A stretch of DNA of 13,549 nucleotides from an uncultured Parasutterella sp. (lineage in GTDB: Bacteria > Pseudomonadota > Gammaproteobacteria > Burkholderiales > Burkholderiaceae_F). Below are positions 13,129 to 13,549 of this stretch, piece after piece. Made by a program: the position numbers and the translations under genes. The stretch lies in contig CAAFTZ010000125.1 in assembly GCA_900766055.1 (NCBI GenBank), positions 1-13,549 of the forward strand. Direction: 5' to 3'. A model generated the notes under the pieces. That model made no database searches, was not told the DNA's origin, and was given only the letters and a program-made list of their open reading frames with translations. Each line of letters starts with the position of its first letter. The first letter of the stretch is position 1.

Positions 13129-13549
13129 ACCTTCAAGAAGAATGCTTCTCATTGCCCAAGATGTCTTGAATAACTTAGGAAAGATACAACTCAGCTGACT
13201 CTCTAAGGTAGAGACCTCGATAAATGTAGCATCACCCTTTATAGGTTATCTGTCTTGTCAATTTTATTCGAAAGTAAACTACCTAGAAAAGATAGTTAAT
13301 CTCATTATCCGAATCTCATAAGTTAAATTACTTTGCGTTGAAAACTTAGCTAAAAAAATAACTGGCGATTTGGCAAAGAGTAGGAAGTAAAAAAGAAGTC
13401 TAACAACACACCTCAATTTTAAGAATTATGTTATTTTCATTACAAATCAATCCTTTTTTAACCTAGGTTAAGAAACTTTGATTACTTTTCTCAACTTTCA
13501 AAAATTTATGAGTATGGATCTAAGAATTTTTTAACGAAAGTGACTTCCT
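13129..13549. other. AT-rich gene-free region right of the recombinase
   Basis: There is no gene. It holds TTCAAGA (13132-13138) with TCTTGAA (13164-13170) around an inner AGAAG-AATG-CTTCT hairpin just after the recombinase stop, which may be a weak end structure without a T-run. It also holds a perfect 14-bp palindrome TTAACCTAGGTTAA at 13458-13471. No attachment-site repeat matching the left of the recombinase could be recognised by eye. Confidence 0.5.

Noticed and set aside
13129..13549. Attachment site or tRNA target at the right end of an integrated element
   Set aside because: No tRNA or direct repeat matching the other side of the recombinase could be found by eye.

Overview
The window looks like a chromosomal stretch from a gut-type betaproteobacterium, most plausibly family Sutterellaceae (Sutterella/Parasutterella group). 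This is inferred from gene content: an exported Tat-signal flavoprotein divergent from a LysR regulator, an NlpA/MetQ lipoprotein, a hybrid sensor kinase, and the leader of an ESPR-type autotransporter. No rRNA, tRNA or CRISPR array was seen, so the placement is not proven.

Layout, left to right. Positions 26-493 (minus) hold the C-terminal remnant of a DUF4143-type ATPase. A 460-base spacer with small hairpins follows. An orphan MetQ-type lipoprotein gene (952-1764) ends in a clear terminator. Next come a striking symmetrical cluster of six CTAACA boxes (1835-1907) and a well-conserved lysine riboswitch (about 2036-2203). The riboswitch lies in the leader of a tight two-gene operon encoding an NhaC-family transporter (2297-3742) and an M20 zinc amidohydrolase (3746-4891), which ends in a terminator. 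The simplest reading is a lysine-repressed uptake and processing module: the NhaC protein imports lysine or a derivative, and the M20 enzyme may release lysine from an acylated or peptide form.

A LysR regulator (5091-6224, minus) and a Tat-exported FAD protein (6364-7833) are divergently transcribed and probably form a regulator-target pair. The FAD protein has the fumarate-reductase fold, but by my alignment it lacks all four canonical fumarate-binding or catalytic residues and has no haem motif. Its substrate is therefore probably something else. A bidirectional terminator separates it from a convergent 863-residue hybrid histidine kinase (7903-10494, minus) with PAS, HisKA, HATPase and two receiver domains.

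From 10495 to 11452 there is no intact ordinary gene. The stretch has several inverted and direct repeats, a run of 12 G immediately before an ATG, and a 39-residue ORF resembling an autotransporter ESPR leader. A hydrophobic 26-residue segment follows in another frame. This looks like a decayed or phase-variable surface-protein locus.

The right end has a secreted cupin of the manganese hydroxynitrile-lyase-like family (11453-11950), a double-stem hairpin (11996-12050), and an intact tyrosine recombinase (12166-13128). The recombinase promoter is enclosed by a perfect 9-bp inverted repeat. The last 420 bases are AT-rich and hold no gene, only short palindromes.
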